Part shown: positions 52,497-60,449 of the stretch, piece after piece
How positions within the stretch are numbered: the first letter of the stretch is position 1
Layout: each line of letters opens with the position of its first letter
Assembly: GCA_964394715.1 (NCBI GenBank)
Contig: CAYMYR010000004.1
Location: 16,209 to 80,208, forward strand
Source of the DNA: UBA8904 sp964394715
GTDB taxonomy: Bacteria > Desulfobacterota > Syntrophia > Syntrophales > Smithellaceae
DNA: 64,000 bases
Direction: 5' to 3'
Position numbers and translations under genes: made by a program
Notes under the pieces: generated by a model
The model's database searches: none
Told to the model about the DNA's origin: nothing
What the model saw: only the letters and a program-made list of their open reading frames with translations

Positions 52497-53935
52497 AATG
52501 CGGCCTCCATCGTTTCTTTCATGATTTGGTTTTCGTCCGTATTTTCAAATTTTTCATGATCACCGATAAAACCTCTTTTCCGAAGGGATTCATAAAACAT
52601 ATGAGAAACGGACAGGGCCCTGACCGACTGTTCCGGTGTTTCAAAAATGGGAATGCGGTGTTTGGCACGGATGGCAATAGACTTGGCAACGGCGTTCGGT
52701 GTGTAGATGGCCGCCGGCTTGTCGTAATGTTTGCACATCTTCAAAAGTTCCTGAAGCGTGTCGATCACAAAGGTCTGCCAGACACTCAGGAGGGGAAGAA
52801 GTCCGTCCACCTCATCTGCACAGAGGAGAATTTCGAAGATGTCGAGGTAGGTTTGCGGCGGTGCGGGACCGATATCCACGGGATTCCTGACATTAAAGAC
52901 CTGTCCTGCTTTTTTCAGTTTATCCTGCGTCTGGCCCGAAAGTCTCACCATCTGCAGGCCTGCGTCCACCAGCAGATCGGCGGCAATGCTTCCAAACGCC
53001 CCGGAATTAGTGAACATGGCGACTCGATTCCCTTTTAAAAGAGGCATTTCAGTAAAGATCTTGGGGAGAGAATGCAGCTCGTTGATCGATTTGAGCCGTA
53101 TGATTCCGGCCTGTTTGCAGGCACTTTCAAAGATCAAATCGTTGCTGGCCATTCCGGCCGTATGAGACATGGCCGCCATGGCGCCTTCCGGAGTTCTGCC
53201 CACCTTGTAAATCAGAATCGGTTTGCGTGACTTCTCGGCAGAATCCATCAGCTTGCGTCCATCAGCCACATTTTCCAGGTAGATCCCGATGACTTCAGTT
53301 TCGTCTTTTTGAAAGTAATCAATGAGGTCGGCCTCATCCACATCGGATTTGTTGCCGATGCTGACGACTTTGTTGATACCGACAAGATCGTAATACAGGG
53401 ATTCCATGACCAGAACAACAACACCTCCGCTCTGGATGATGTAGGAAATGTTTCCCGGGGTTTCAAATATCTGGTTCATCTCGACCAGGCTGGGATTGAC
53501 GCCGTAGAAACTGCAGAACTTGTCTCTTGTGCTCAACGTGCCCAAACAGTTGGGGCCCATAATGCGCATTCCGTTTTTTCTGGAGACTTCGTCGATTTCG
53601 CGCTGCATCGCTGCGCCGTTCTGGCCGTCTTCGGCAAAGCCTGCGCTTTCGATGACGACTCTTTTAATTCCCTTCTTTGCGCAATCCTTGATGATGCCGG
53701 GAACATGGCGCGCTGCCACGATGATGATGGCCATGTCCGGTGTCTGGGGTAGATCAAGAACCGATGAAAATCCGGGGCAGCCATTTACTGTTTCAGCTTT
53801 GGAATTTACAACGAAGACCGGTCCCGTGTATTGAAGATAATCTTTCAGCATGTTACAGATTGTGGCGCCCAGATTAAAGGACGAATTTGATGCACCGACA
53901 ACAACAACGGATTTTGGATTGAAAAATTTTTCCAT
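52493..53935 (-). CDS. ADP-forming acyl-CoA synthetase, CoA-binding (alpha) subunit
   Basis: Residues 5-130 form a CoA-binding Rossmann domain (VVVVGASNSSFNLG), residues 150-290 and 300-455 are succinyl-CoA-synthetase-like ligase domains. The phosphorylated histidine is H258 in AAMSHTAGMASND. RNPVDIGPA and GLLPLLSV follow. 480 residues match the alpha subunit of the split enzyme. The acyl substrate (acetate, longer, aromatic) cannot be told. A strong promoter and paired operator sites lie upstream, and a TetR gene precedes on the same strand. Confidence 0.9.
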   Translation of the reverse strand: MEKFFNPKSVVVVGASNSSFNLGATICNMLKDYLQYTGPVFVVNSKAETVNGCPGFSSVLDLPQTPDMAIIIVAARHVPGIIKDCAKKGIKRVVIESAGFAEDGQNGAAMQREIDEVSRKNGMRIMGPNCLGTLSTRDKFCSFYGVNPSLVEMNQIFETPGNISYIIQSGGVVVLVMESLYYDLVGINKVVSIGNKSDVDEADLIDYFQKDETEVIGIYLENVADGRKLMDSAEKSRKPILIYKVGRTPEGAMAAMSHTAGMASNDLIFESACKQAGIIRLKSINELHSLPKIFTEMPLLKGNRVAMFTNSGAFGSIAADLLVDAGLQMVRLSGQTQDKLKKAGQVFNVRNPVDIGPAPPQTYLDIFEILLCADEVDGLLPLLSVWQTFVIDTLQELLKMCKHYDKPAAIYTPNAVAKSIAIRAKHRIPIFETPEQSVRALSVSHMFYESLRKRGFIGDHEKFENTDENQIMKETMEAAL

Positions 53936-54029
53936 AAACGACTCACTTTGAATTGAATTTGATGAAATGCAAAATTAAAATCCCCTGGATTTTGCCGCTT
54001 ATTTATTCCAAGGTGTTTTTCATCACTGT

Positions 54030-54068
54030 AAACAATGTTTATATACAAGAACATTGTTTTGATGTCAA
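54030..54068 (-). promoter_or_regulatory. acdAB promoter overlapped by paired operator sites
   Basis: Minus-strand sigma-70 promoter: TTGACA (54068-54063), 17-bp spacer, TATATA (54045-54040). Two copies of AACAxTGTT, each itself a palindrome, lie at 54050-54058 (inside the spacer) and 54031-54039 (directly after the -10), centres 19 bp apart; together they form a 10-bp perfect inverted repeat. A dimer bound at both would block RNA polymerase. The adjacent TetR-family protein is the obvious candidate. Confidence 0.75.
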
Positions 54069-54104
54069 GGTATATTACCGGGATTTCATGAGGCAGGGAA
54101 AGAT

Positions 54105-54710
54105 CTAAACATTTCTCATTAATTTTGAAAGGTTACGTGCTATTTTCTGCCTGTGCATAAGAACTTGCTGCGTATTTTTTTCTGGATGATTCCTGAAGGT
54201 TGCGACAATGCCGGTTAGGGCGGCAAAAAGAGTATGCGAATGGTTTCGGATGTCTCCACCAGCATTCATTTTTTCAAAGATCATGTCAAAATGTCCAAGA
54301 ATGTCGCGTTCAATTTTCGTTAATTTGTCAAAAAGTTCAGAGTCGATCGAACCGCCAAGAAAAAAATTCATCATCATCTGAAAATATTGATCATTGAAAG
54401 TGAAGTATTCAATAAAATCAGAAATCACCTGTTCAATGGCGCCGTCAGGGGATTCATCAATCGTGATAAATATTTTCTCAAACACCTTGCCGATTCCTCT
54501 CATAAAGGCTTCCGCAAAAAGAGACTGCTGATCCGGGAAATGCCGGTAGATGAGTGCCGGTGAGATCCCCGCCCGCTTTGCAATGTCTCTCATAGTTACT
54601 TTCTGAAATGGTTTTTCTGCAAATTCCTTTTCTGCCGCGTCAATGATAATTGTGCGTCGGGCAAGTTTTTCCTGTTCTTTTAATTTGGAAAGAACGGTTT
54701 GTTTTTTCAT
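54105..54710 (-). CDS. TetR-family transcriptional regulator
   Basis: Helix-turn-helix repressor. N-terminal DNA-binding domain at residues 17-65 with the family pattern IIIDAAEKEFAEKPFQKVTM, IAKRAGISPALIYRHFPDQQSLF. The C-terminal ligand domain (residues 75-200) is helical and aromatic-rich and does not reveal the effector; an acyl-CoA or organic acid would fit the context. Start at ATG 54710 (AGGAG, 8 nt upstream); in-frame ATGs further up lack ribosome sites. 201 residues. Lies 169 bp before acdA in the same direction. Confidence 0.9.
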   Translation of the reverse strand: MKKQTVLSKLKEQEKLARRTIIIDAAEKEFAEKPFQKVTMRDIAKRAGISPALIYRHFPDQQSLFAEAFMRGIGKVFEKIFITIDESPDGAIEQVISDFIEYFTFNDQYFQMMMNFFLGGSIDSELFDKLTKIERDILGHFDMIFEKMNAGGDIRNHSHTLFAALTGIVATFRNHPEKNTQQVLMHRQKIARNLSKLMRNV

Positions 54711-54765
54711 CGTCTGGCTCCTGATCAATTTTACGTTCGGCATAAAAGGCTTGCGGTGTATACAG

Positions 54766-54842
54766 AAAATAGCATCGATAAAGCTGTCTGTCAAACAGGA
54801 TCATTCCGTCTGAAGATTCTTATTCTAACGGATGGAATGATC
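54766..54842 (-). promoter_or_regulatory. tetR promoter and an upstream inverted repeat
   Basis: Minus strand: TTGACA (54794-54789), 17-bp spacer, TATTTT (54771-54766), placing the transcript start about 50 bp before the tetR ATG. Just upstream is a perfect 9-bp inverted repeat GATCATTCC (54799-54807) / GGAATGATC (54834-54842) with a 26-bp spacer. It differs from the acdAB sites and lies between tetR and the divergent cyclic-nucleotide-binding gene, so it could serve either. Confidence 0.5.
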
Positions 54843-54985
54843 GTCCAGAATGAGTTTGTAAAAAGAAACCACTTCATGGGGGGAAAATTATTTTTTTAGC
54901 GACAAAAAAAATGATGAACACAGACCTGACGTGTGATAAAGTTAAAGCGTAAGACGAATCCCGGTTTTTATGAATGGAGATTTTT

Positions 54986-55375
54986 ATGAGAAGACCAGAT
55001 CCTGACTTCACAAAATATGCAGATTTTTTTGATAAAAAAAATATTAAAGAATACAAGGCCGGTGAATATGTCTTTCACAAGGGAGACAGGGGAGATTGCA
55101 TGTTTGTTGTGCTCGATGGTCAGGTGGAGGTTGTAGCAGACGACCAGGTTCTCTCCGTTATAGAAAAAGGGTATATCTTTGGCGAGATGGCATTAATCGA
55201 CAGTTCTCCGAGAAGCGCCGATGTGAGAGCGTTATCAGATTGTACGCTGGCTTCTATTGATGAGTACGCGTTCAGATTTCTGGTGAAAAGAATGCCGAAT
55301 TTTACACTGGATATTTTAAGCGTTATGGCGAACCGGTTGCGTTCTGTGAATGCTTCACTGCATTTACATCATTAA
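54986..55375 (+). CDS. Cyclic-nucleotide-binding domain protein (129 aa)
   Basis: A stand-alone cNMP-binding (CRP-like) beta-barrel without a DNA-binding domain. YKAGEYVFHKGDRGDCMFVVLDGQ-type strands open the domain, and the phosphate-binding cassette is FGEMALIDSSPRSADVRAL (residues 70-88), where the Glu and Arg that hold a cyclic nucleotide are both present. A C-terminal helix ends in HLHH. Start at ATG 54986 (GGAG 6 nt upstream), although an in-frame ATG lies four codons earlier. Partner and ligand are unknown. Confidence 0.88.
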   Translation: MRRPDPDFTKYADFFDKKNIKEYKAGEYVFHKGDRGDCMFVVLDGQVEVVADDQVLSVIEKGYIFGEMALIDSSPRSADVRALSDCTLASIDEYAFRFLVKRMPNFTLDILSVMANRLRSVNASLHLHH

Positions 55376-55427
55376 AACGGCGTCTCTTACCGTCAGGATC
55401 GATGTTTCCCGGTTTTTGACAAATGAT

Positions 55428-55456
55428 GTGCCTTCTGCCTGATCGGCACTTTTTTA
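55428..55456 (+). terminator. Terminator after the cyclic-nucleotide-binding gene
   Basis: GTGCC / GGCAC stem (12-nt loop; an inner TGCC/GGCA alternative exists) followed directly by T7, 50 bp after the stop. Confidence 0.6.
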
Positions 55457-55486
55457 TGATCCAAAGCCTTTGTGATCTTTAGGAAA

Positions 55487-55533
55487 TCATTACCATCAAG
55501 AGGTGAGGAGTATATGCCCCTGAATGGTAATGA
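55487..55533. repeat. Perfect 10-bp inverted repeat between convergent genes
   Basis: TCATTACCAT (55487-55496) and ATGGTAATGA (55524-55533) are separated by 27 bp, just beyond the end of the 3D-domain gene on the minus strand. No T-run follows in either direction, so a simple terminator is not the obvious explanation. Confidence 0.45.
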
Positions 55534-55549
55534 ACTGAAGTTGATCCAA

Positions 55550-55978
55550 TTACTCCAGAATACAAATATACTTCTTTTTGCCACTCGACAAATCGAGTTC
55601 TTCTTCGTTGTTTTGCATAAAAGTATATTTCTGTCTTCCGAATCGCATTGCCTTTGCGTGCGAATTCATAAAGATATCGATATTGCTTCGATTTTTTCTG
55701 CTAGTGCGATCTTTGACAACAAAGGTTCCCATACCGCTTATTTTAATTTTTGTTCCCAGTTTTAAACCCTGCGCCTCAAGATCCCTGGAGACGGCCACGA
55801 TACCGGGTCGTACGTACTCTCCGGATGCCGTTTTGCCTTTATTCTGATAACATTCTTTCATCGTGTATGCTGTTACCGATACTTTGATTTCTTCTGCCTG
55901 TACGCTGATTGCTGCGTTCAACAGGATGAAAATTCCTAAAAGTACAACTCTAGTGACTAATAGGTTAATTCTCGTCAT
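55550..55978 (-). CDS. Secreted 3D-domain protein (MltA-like double-psi barrel)
   Basis: Signal peptide at residues 1-28 (cut after VQA). The mature 114 residues form a 3D domain, named for three conserved Asp: VSVTAYTMKECYQNKG with the Thr-Ala-Tyr start, PGIVAVSRD, LGTKIKISGMGTFVVKDRT and NRSNIDIFMNSHAKAMRFGR. The domain occurs in peptidoglycan-cleaving transglycosylases of the MltA type and in resuscitation factors. Here it stands alone, without a cell-wall-binding domain. The ribosome site AAGGAGGTAATT is ideal. A long structured leader precedes it. Confidence 0.88.
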   Translation of the reverse strand: MTRINLLVTRVVLLGIFILLNAAISVQAEEIKVSVTAYTMKECYQNKGKTASGEYVRPGIVAVSRDLEAQGLKLGTKIKISGMGTFVVKDRTSRKNRSNIDIFMNSHAKAMRFGRQKYTFMQNNEEELDLSSGKKKYICILE

Positions 55979-56086
55979 AATTACCTCCTTGTGTTGAAAA
56001 GAGCATAATCGCTCTTTTGCACAGTTTGGGTTATGGCTACCTTGGCCTACCCTTATCTCCTCTATGGAAACACTCTTTAAAGAGTG
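55979..56086 (-). promoter_or_regulatory. Structured 5' leader of the 3D-domain gene
   Basis: Three dyads lie within 108 bp upstream of the start: a perfect 8-bp hairpin AAAAGAGC/GCTCTTTT with a 6-nt loop (55997-56018) next to the ribosome site, a bulged stem GGGT-GGC/GCC-ACCC (56028-56052), and a perfect 16-bp palindrome CACTCTTTAAAGAGTG (56071-56086). With the promoter at 56190-56218 the leader would be about 200 nt. I do not recognise a known riboswitch class. Confidence 0.5.
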
Positions 56087-56189
56087 GAATATGATTGTTT
56101 ATACCTATTACCTCAATATCATTGTGATTTATTATTAGAATATCTCGGAAGATACAGAAAAATGATGTGATTTATTTCATAGCGTGCGG

Positions 56190-56218
56190 AACATACATAA
56201 AATGTTATGGTGTGTCAA
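56190..56218 (-). promoter_or_regulatory. Probable promoter of the 3D-domain gene
   Basis: Minus strand: TTGACA (56218-56213), 17-bp spacer, TATGTT (56195-56190). It would start transcription near 56182. The rest of the gap up to the sigma-factor gene (56219-56452) holds a 6-bp inverted repeat TTTTGC/GCAAAA (56279-56305) and no clear promoter for the sigma gene. Confidence 0.55.
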
Positions 56219-56452
56219 TTATTTTTTGGTCAGACAGGTTGAATTAAGGCAGAAGGTATTAATTTTATTATAGAAATATTTTGCAAACGCTCTGATTGCG
56301 CAAAAAGACAGCCACAAGGCAGATCCTACGGCATCAGAAGCATGGTAAGTTGACTGATTCAATGCATTAAAAAAATATGAATGCAGCTTCTTATTATGGT
56401 AAATTCTCTTTACAGAAATAAAACGCTTAGGGGAACAAAAACGTTGCTTTGG

Positions 56453-57073
56453 ATGTCTAAACCCATAGAACATGAAAAAGCCCAGGATGTTGATGAAGAA
56501 ATGAAGCATGTCCGGGCCTGCCAGAAGGGTGATGCGGAAGCATTTGCCTTCTTGGTGGAAAGGCATTCCAAAAAAATGTTGAACATGGCTTACCGGATGC
56601 TGGGGGATTACGATGATGCCTGCGATGTTACCCAGGAGGCTTTCCTGGCGGCTTTTCGTTCCATTACGGGGTTTCAGGGGGAGTCAAAGTTTTCAACATG
56701 GCTGTGCAGGATTGTAATCAATTATGCCAAGAACCGTTTAAAGCAGCGACAGAGTCTGTCACGGCACGAAAGAGCGGCCCTTGATGAAAAAGACGGGGAG
56801 CAGGGAGGATGTGCGGCCTGTCTTGCAGCATCAGATGATCCTGATCCGGGAGAAATGTTGGAACGACGTGAGCTTGAATACCGGGTGCAAAAATGTATAT
56901 CGGGGCTTGATGAAGATTACCGGGAAGTGCTTGTGATGCGGGATATCCAGGGTTTCTCGTATGAAGAGATCCGGCAGACGCTGCGGATACCCGATGGAAC
57001 CGTAAAGTCCCGGCTGTCGCGTGCGCGTCTGGCCATGAAAGATTGTCTGAAAAAAATCATGGGTGATTTATGA
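56453..57073 (+). CDS. ECF (RpoE-like) sigma factor
   Basis: Extracytoplasmic-function sigma factor. Region 2 covers residues 20-95 (AFAFLVERHSKKMLNMAYRMLGD, DVTQEAFLAAFRSI, STWLCRIVINYAKN), region 4 residues 145-200 (LDEDYREVLVMRDIQGFSYEEI, IPDGTVKSRLSRARLAMK). The loop between them is Cys-containing (GGCAACLAA). The start is uncertain: ATG 56453 is used; a TTG at 56444 is better spaced from AGGGGA, and ATG 56381 would add 24 residues. 206 residues as given. Overlaps its anti-sigma gene by ATGA. Confidence 0.9.
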   Translation: MSKPIEHEKAQDVDEEMKHVRACQKGDAEAFAFLVERHSKKMLNMAYRMLGDYDDACDVTQEAFLAAFRSITGFQGESKFSTWLCRIVINYAKNRLKQRQSLSRHERAALDEKDGEQGGCAACLAASDDPDPGEMLERRELEYRVQKCISGLDEDYREVLVMRDIQGFSYEEIRQTLRIPDGTVKSRLSRARLAMKDCLKKIMGDL

Positions 57074-58149
57074 GCAAGTGCCACGACATACAAACACTCC
57101 TTCCTCTTTATGAGGAGGGGATTCTGACTGATGCTGAAAAGCAGGCGGTTGAGGATCATCTTGCGCGATGCGCGGATTGCCGCAGGGAAGTGACCCTGCT
57201 ACAAAAAGCGGACCGGCTTGTGAAGAATCTTTCCTCCGTGGAAGAACCACCCTGGTTTCAACAGAGAATCATGGCGAGGGTACGTGCAGAAGCCGGTAAA
57301 AAGAGCTTCTGGCAAAAGTGGCTTTCCCCATTGGGGGTCAAGGTTCCCGTTCAGATAATGGCGACGATTGTCATCGCGGTGCTGGCGGTCTATATTTACC
57401 GTTCAGGGAACGATCAGGTACAGAGAATTATTCCCGGTGCCCTGCCGCCAGCGATTGAAGATCAGGTGCAGCGAACTCCGGTACCCGCGCCCGTACCTGA
57501 AGTGAAACCGAAGGACAGTGAAGAAGTCTCAGCCACCGTTGGGCAGAAAAAGTCACCTGTTTTGGAAAAGCGCAAGAAAGACAAAGACACGGAGGTTCCT
57601 TCCGATGACCGCCGCCAGCGGGAAAAAGAGATGTCGGAAATGAAATCGGAGGGCATTCAGGTGAAAGATGAATCCACCCCAAAAGGATCAGATAAGGCTG
57701 AAGAGCCCCAGTCTCCGGCGCTTCAGGATCGGGTAAATGAATTTAAATCTACTCCCGAACATATTCCTGATTCAGAGAGAGCACCTGCGCATAGAGCCTC
57801 AACTGCCATGGAAAGGAAGAAAGAAGCTTATAAAATGGCCGCCCCTTCTGCTGTTGGTTCCATGGCTCCGTCGGCGGTTGCTCAGCCGCAGGCAAGAATT
57901 CTTCTGCTGGTTGACAATCCGGATATAGCTGCCCAGGAAGTGGAGAGGATCCTTACCCGGCACGGTGCAGGCAAATTGACAAAAAAGGTGATTCAGGACC
58001 GGACCGTTATACGGGCCGAAATCTTCGGCAGAGAATGGAAAGAAGTATTGTCGAAATTAAAAAAGATCGGGATGGTGGAAGAGAGAAGTAGCCCCGGCGA
58101 TGCCGGTGAACTCCTCGTTCCTGTATTGATAGAAGTATCCGATCACTGA
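57070..58149 (+). CDS. Membrane anti-sigma factor with zinc-finger domain and long periplasmic part
   Basis: Cytoplasmic zf-HC2 zinc-binding anti-sigma domain at residues 1-45, with H-x3-C-x2-C in DHLARCADCRRE, followed by one membrane helix at about residues 94-111 (IMATIVIAVLAVYIY). A charged, Pro/Lys/Glu-rich linker of roughly 150 residues, probably disordered, leads to a C-terminal globular domain (residues 275-359: RILLLVDNPDIAAQEVERIL and WKEVLSKLKKIGMV) that may be the sensor. Such proteins release the sigma factor after envelope signals. Its end overlaps the convergent patatin gene by 7 bp. Confidence 0.87.
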   Translation: MSKCHDIQTLLPLYEEGILTDAEKQAVEDHLARCADCRREVTLLQKADRLVKNLSSVEEPPWFQQRIMARVRAEAGKKSFWQKWLSPLGVKVPVQIMATIVIAVLAVYIYRSGNDQVQRIIPGALPPAIEDQVQRTPVPAPVPEVKPKDSEEVSATVGQKKSPVLEKRKKDKDTEVPSDDRRQREKEMSEMKSEGIQVKDESTPKGSDKAEEPQSPALQDRVNEFKSTPEHIPDSERAPAHRASTAMERKKEAYKMAAPSAVGSMAPSAVAQPQARILLLVDNPDIAAQEVERILTRHGAGKLTKKVIQDRTVIRAEIFGREWKEVLSKLKKIGMVEERSSPGDAGELLVPVLIEVSDH

Positions 58150-59096
58150 ACAGGTTTCCCGATTTTACGGAAGCGACGGGCGAAGCGTTCAATACGCCGC
58201 AACAGGGGAAGCGAGTCGTTGATTTTTTCCAGGGATTGACGTGCCGCTTCTTCCCCGACCCTGATGAGATGATCCGGCCGGCTGAAATCAGCCCAGTGAA
58301 GATCTCCAACCGAGGGCTGGATGACGACATCCGCATTTTCAAGTTCAGCCGCTTCCAGAGCATTGGCGGTTATTTCACCTGCCCGGTATAAAACATCTTT
58401 TGCCGTATCAATATCGGTTTCCTTGGGCAGTTCACGATCCACCATAACGGCGATGACAACATCCGCACCAGCTTTGCGGGCAGCATTAACCGGCACAAGA
58501 CTGGTCACACCTCCGTCGGCCAAAAGCCAGTCACCCATGCGGGTGGGTTCAACCGCTCCCGGAACGGAACTGCTGGCCATCACCGCCTTACGAAGCGAAC
58601 CTTCTGTAAGAACAACCTGTTTGCCGGTAATCAGATCTGTGGTCACGGCCGTAAACGGAATGCGTGTGTCCCGTATATCAATATCAGGAAGAAGATAGTT
58701 GATAAGCGACTGGAAATCTTCAGAAGGAAGAATAGAAGGACTGAACAGCGCCCGAATCAGGTAATACCGGTTCCTCAGGAAGTTTTGTGTTTTTTGAAAA
58801 AAATTTTTATTCTGTTTTGTTGAAAATGTTGCTCCAATGGCCTTAATGGCAGAATCCTTGTATTCAGAGCTTCTCAGGTAGCCATCTACTTTGGCCGTAA
58901 TATTCCGGATGGACATGCCCGATGCATAAGCTCCGCCAATCAGTGCGCCGGCACTGGTTCCCACAATCAGGTCAATTCCGATGCCCTCCTGTTCCAGGAC
59001 ACTGAGGACGCCGATATGAGCCAGACCGCGGACGCCTCCCCCACCCAGGGCCAGACCGATTTTTTTCCCCGTCCATTTCATGCCAGGCTGCTCCAT
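58143..59096 (-). CDS. Patatin-like phospholipase
   Basis: Ser-Asp lipid acyl hydrolase of the RssA/YlbK-like bacterial type. The oxyanion loop is GGGGVRGLAHIGVL, the nucleophile Ser lies in VGTSAGALIGG, and the catalytic Asp in LADGGVTSLVPV, so all three catalytic elements are intact. No signal peptide. Start at ATG 59096 (AAAGGAC upstream); the open frame extends 60 codons further without a ribosome site, into the livK promoter region. 317 residues. Physiological substrate unknown. Confidence 0.87.
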   Translation of the reverse strand: MEQPGMKWTGKKIGLALGGGGVRGLAHIGVLSVLEQEGIGIDLIVGTSAGALIGGAYASGMSIRNITAKVDGYLRSSEYKDSAIKAIGATFSTKQNKNFFQKTQNFLRNRYYLIRALFSPSILPSEDFQSLINYLLPDIDIRDTRIPFTAVTTDLITGKQVVLTEGSLRKAVMASSSVPGAVEPTRMGDWLLADGGVTSLVPVNAARKAGADVVIAVMVDRELPKETDIDTAKDVLYRAGEITANALEAAELENADVVIQPSVGDLHWADFSRPDHLIRVGEEAARQSLEKINDSLPLLRRIERFARRFRKIGKPVQ

Positions 59097-59211
59097 TAGG
59101 GTTTGTCCTTTCTTATCAATACCGGTGCCGACTGTCAATCGGAGACTCGGGAGCCAAAGCTTTTGGTCATCCATGGTTTGTTCCAGATGATTTTGTGTTC
59201 TTTCTTTTTCG

Positions 59212-59240
59212 TTGACAGGGCGTCGACCTTCCCCTATAAC
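59212..59240 (+). promoter_or_regulatory. Sigma-70 promoter of the liv operon
   Basis: TTGACA (59212-59217), 17-bp spacer, TATAAC (59235-59240): five of six at -10. It lies 40 bp before the livK ATG. Confidence 0.8.
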
Positions 59241-59279
59241 CTGATGGCAAAATATGGAGATAAAAAAGGGGATCATTTC

Positions 59280-60446
59280 ATGAAAAAATCAGCAATTTTC
59301 ATTGTCCTGCTGGTGATTGTTTCTCTGGGGATTTGCGGCTGCAGCCGGGAGGATTCCTCCGGGCTCAAAGTCGGTGTCATTGCCGAACTTACCGGTGATA
59401 TTCCGGCTGTAGGGGCCTCCTGTAAAAACGCCGCGGAAATGGCCGTTGCCGAAATCAATGACCGTGGAGGCATTCAACTGGGCGACAGGAAATATAAAAT
59501 CGATTTAATCATCGAGGACAACGCCGGAAAAGCGGACCAATCGGCTTCCGCCGCACAGAAGCTGATTACTCAAAATAATGTTGTTGCGATTGTTGGTCCC
59601 AATGCGAGCCGCTACGCCCTGCCGGCCGCCGAGATTGCGGAATCCAGCAAAGTGGTGCTGATCACGCCCTGGTCCACTGCACCGAAAGCCACGCTGGACT
59701 CCAGAACGGGTGCTTCAAAGAAATATGTTTTCCGCTCCTGTTTCATTGACCCCTTCCAGGGAAGGGTAGTAGCAAAATTTGTTCTGGATAATCTCAAACT
59801 GAAAAAGGCGGCGGTTCTTTATGATGTCGCTTCAGAATACAACAAGGGTATCGCTGAAATCTTCAGGGAAGTCTATGAGCAGAACGGCGGTAGCATCGTC
59901 GCGTTTGAAACCTATACCACCAACGACAAGGATTTCTCATCGCAGCTCACCAAAATTAAAAAGGCCGAGCCGGAAATTATCTTCCTGCCCAACTATTACA
60001 GTGAAGTGCCTTTGCAGATTCAGCAGGCCAAGCGTCTGGGAATTGCCGTGCCGTTTGTCGGTGCCGACGCATGGGGGAGCGCCGAACTGACCAAACTATG
60101 CGGGGCGGATTGCGATGGTTATTATTTCAGCACACATTACGCCGCCGATGCTGCAACGGAAACGACTAAAAAATTCATCGCAGGTTACAAAGCAAAATAC
60201 GGGACCACGCCGGATGACGTGGCGGCTCTGACCTACGATTCATTTGGTCTTTTATGGCAGGCGATGGGAACAGCGGGCAGAAAAGACCGTCAGGCCGTGC
60301 GCGATGCGCTGGCAAAAATTCCGCAATACGAGGGTGTGACAGGGAACATGCAGTTTAAAGAAGGTTCCGGCGACCCTATTAAAAGCGCCGTCATTTTAAA
60401 AATCAAGGACGGGAAGTTTACGTGGTTTGCCAATGCCAAACCCTGA
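59280..60446 (+). CDS. livK: ABC transporter substrate-binding lipoprotein, branched-chain amino acid type
   Basis: Type I periplasmic-binding protein delivering ligand to LivHM. The signal peptide ends in a lipobox (GICGC, Cys 21), so it is membrane-tethered. The mature fold shows VGVIAELTGDIPAVGASCKNAA, VVAIVGPNASRYALPAAEIAE and KKYVFRSCFIDPFQGRV, typical of the LivJ/K family. 388 residues. Start at ATG 59280 after GGGGATC. In this lineage such systems can take up amino acids, short-chain or aromatic acids, so the ligand is open. The stop is followed within 4 nt by a palindromic repeat. Confidence 0.9.
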   Translation: MKKSAIFIVLLVIVSLGICGCSREDSSGLKVGVIAELTGDIPAVGASCKNAAEMAVAEINDRGGIQLGDRKYKIDLIIEDNAGKADQSASAAQKLITQNNVVAIVGPNASRYALPAAEIAESSKVVLITPWSTAPKATLDSRTGASKKYVFRSCFIDPFQGRVVAKFVLDNLKLKKAAVLYDVASEYNKGIAEIFREVYEQNGGSIVAFETYTTNDKDFSSQLTKIKKAEPEIIFLPNYYSEVPLQIQQAKRLGIAVPFVGADAWGSAELTKLCGADCDGYYFSTHYAADAATETTKKFIAGYKAKYGTTPDDVAALTYDSFGLLWQAMGTAGRKDRQAVRDALAKIPQYEGVTGNMQFKEGSGDPIKSAVILKIKDGKFTWFANAKP

Positions 60447-60449
60447 CGG

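Noticed and set aside
52526..53038. 170-codon plus-strand frame opposite the acyl-CoA synthetase alpha gene
   Set aside because: Antisense shadow of a gene with conserved CoA-binding and His-phosphorylation motifs.
55979..56086. Known riboswitch (c-di-AMP ydaO, GEMM c-di-GMP, c-di-GMP-II) before the 3D gene
   Set aside because: None of the conserved sequence blocks I know for these classes is present, so only an unassigned structured leader is reported.
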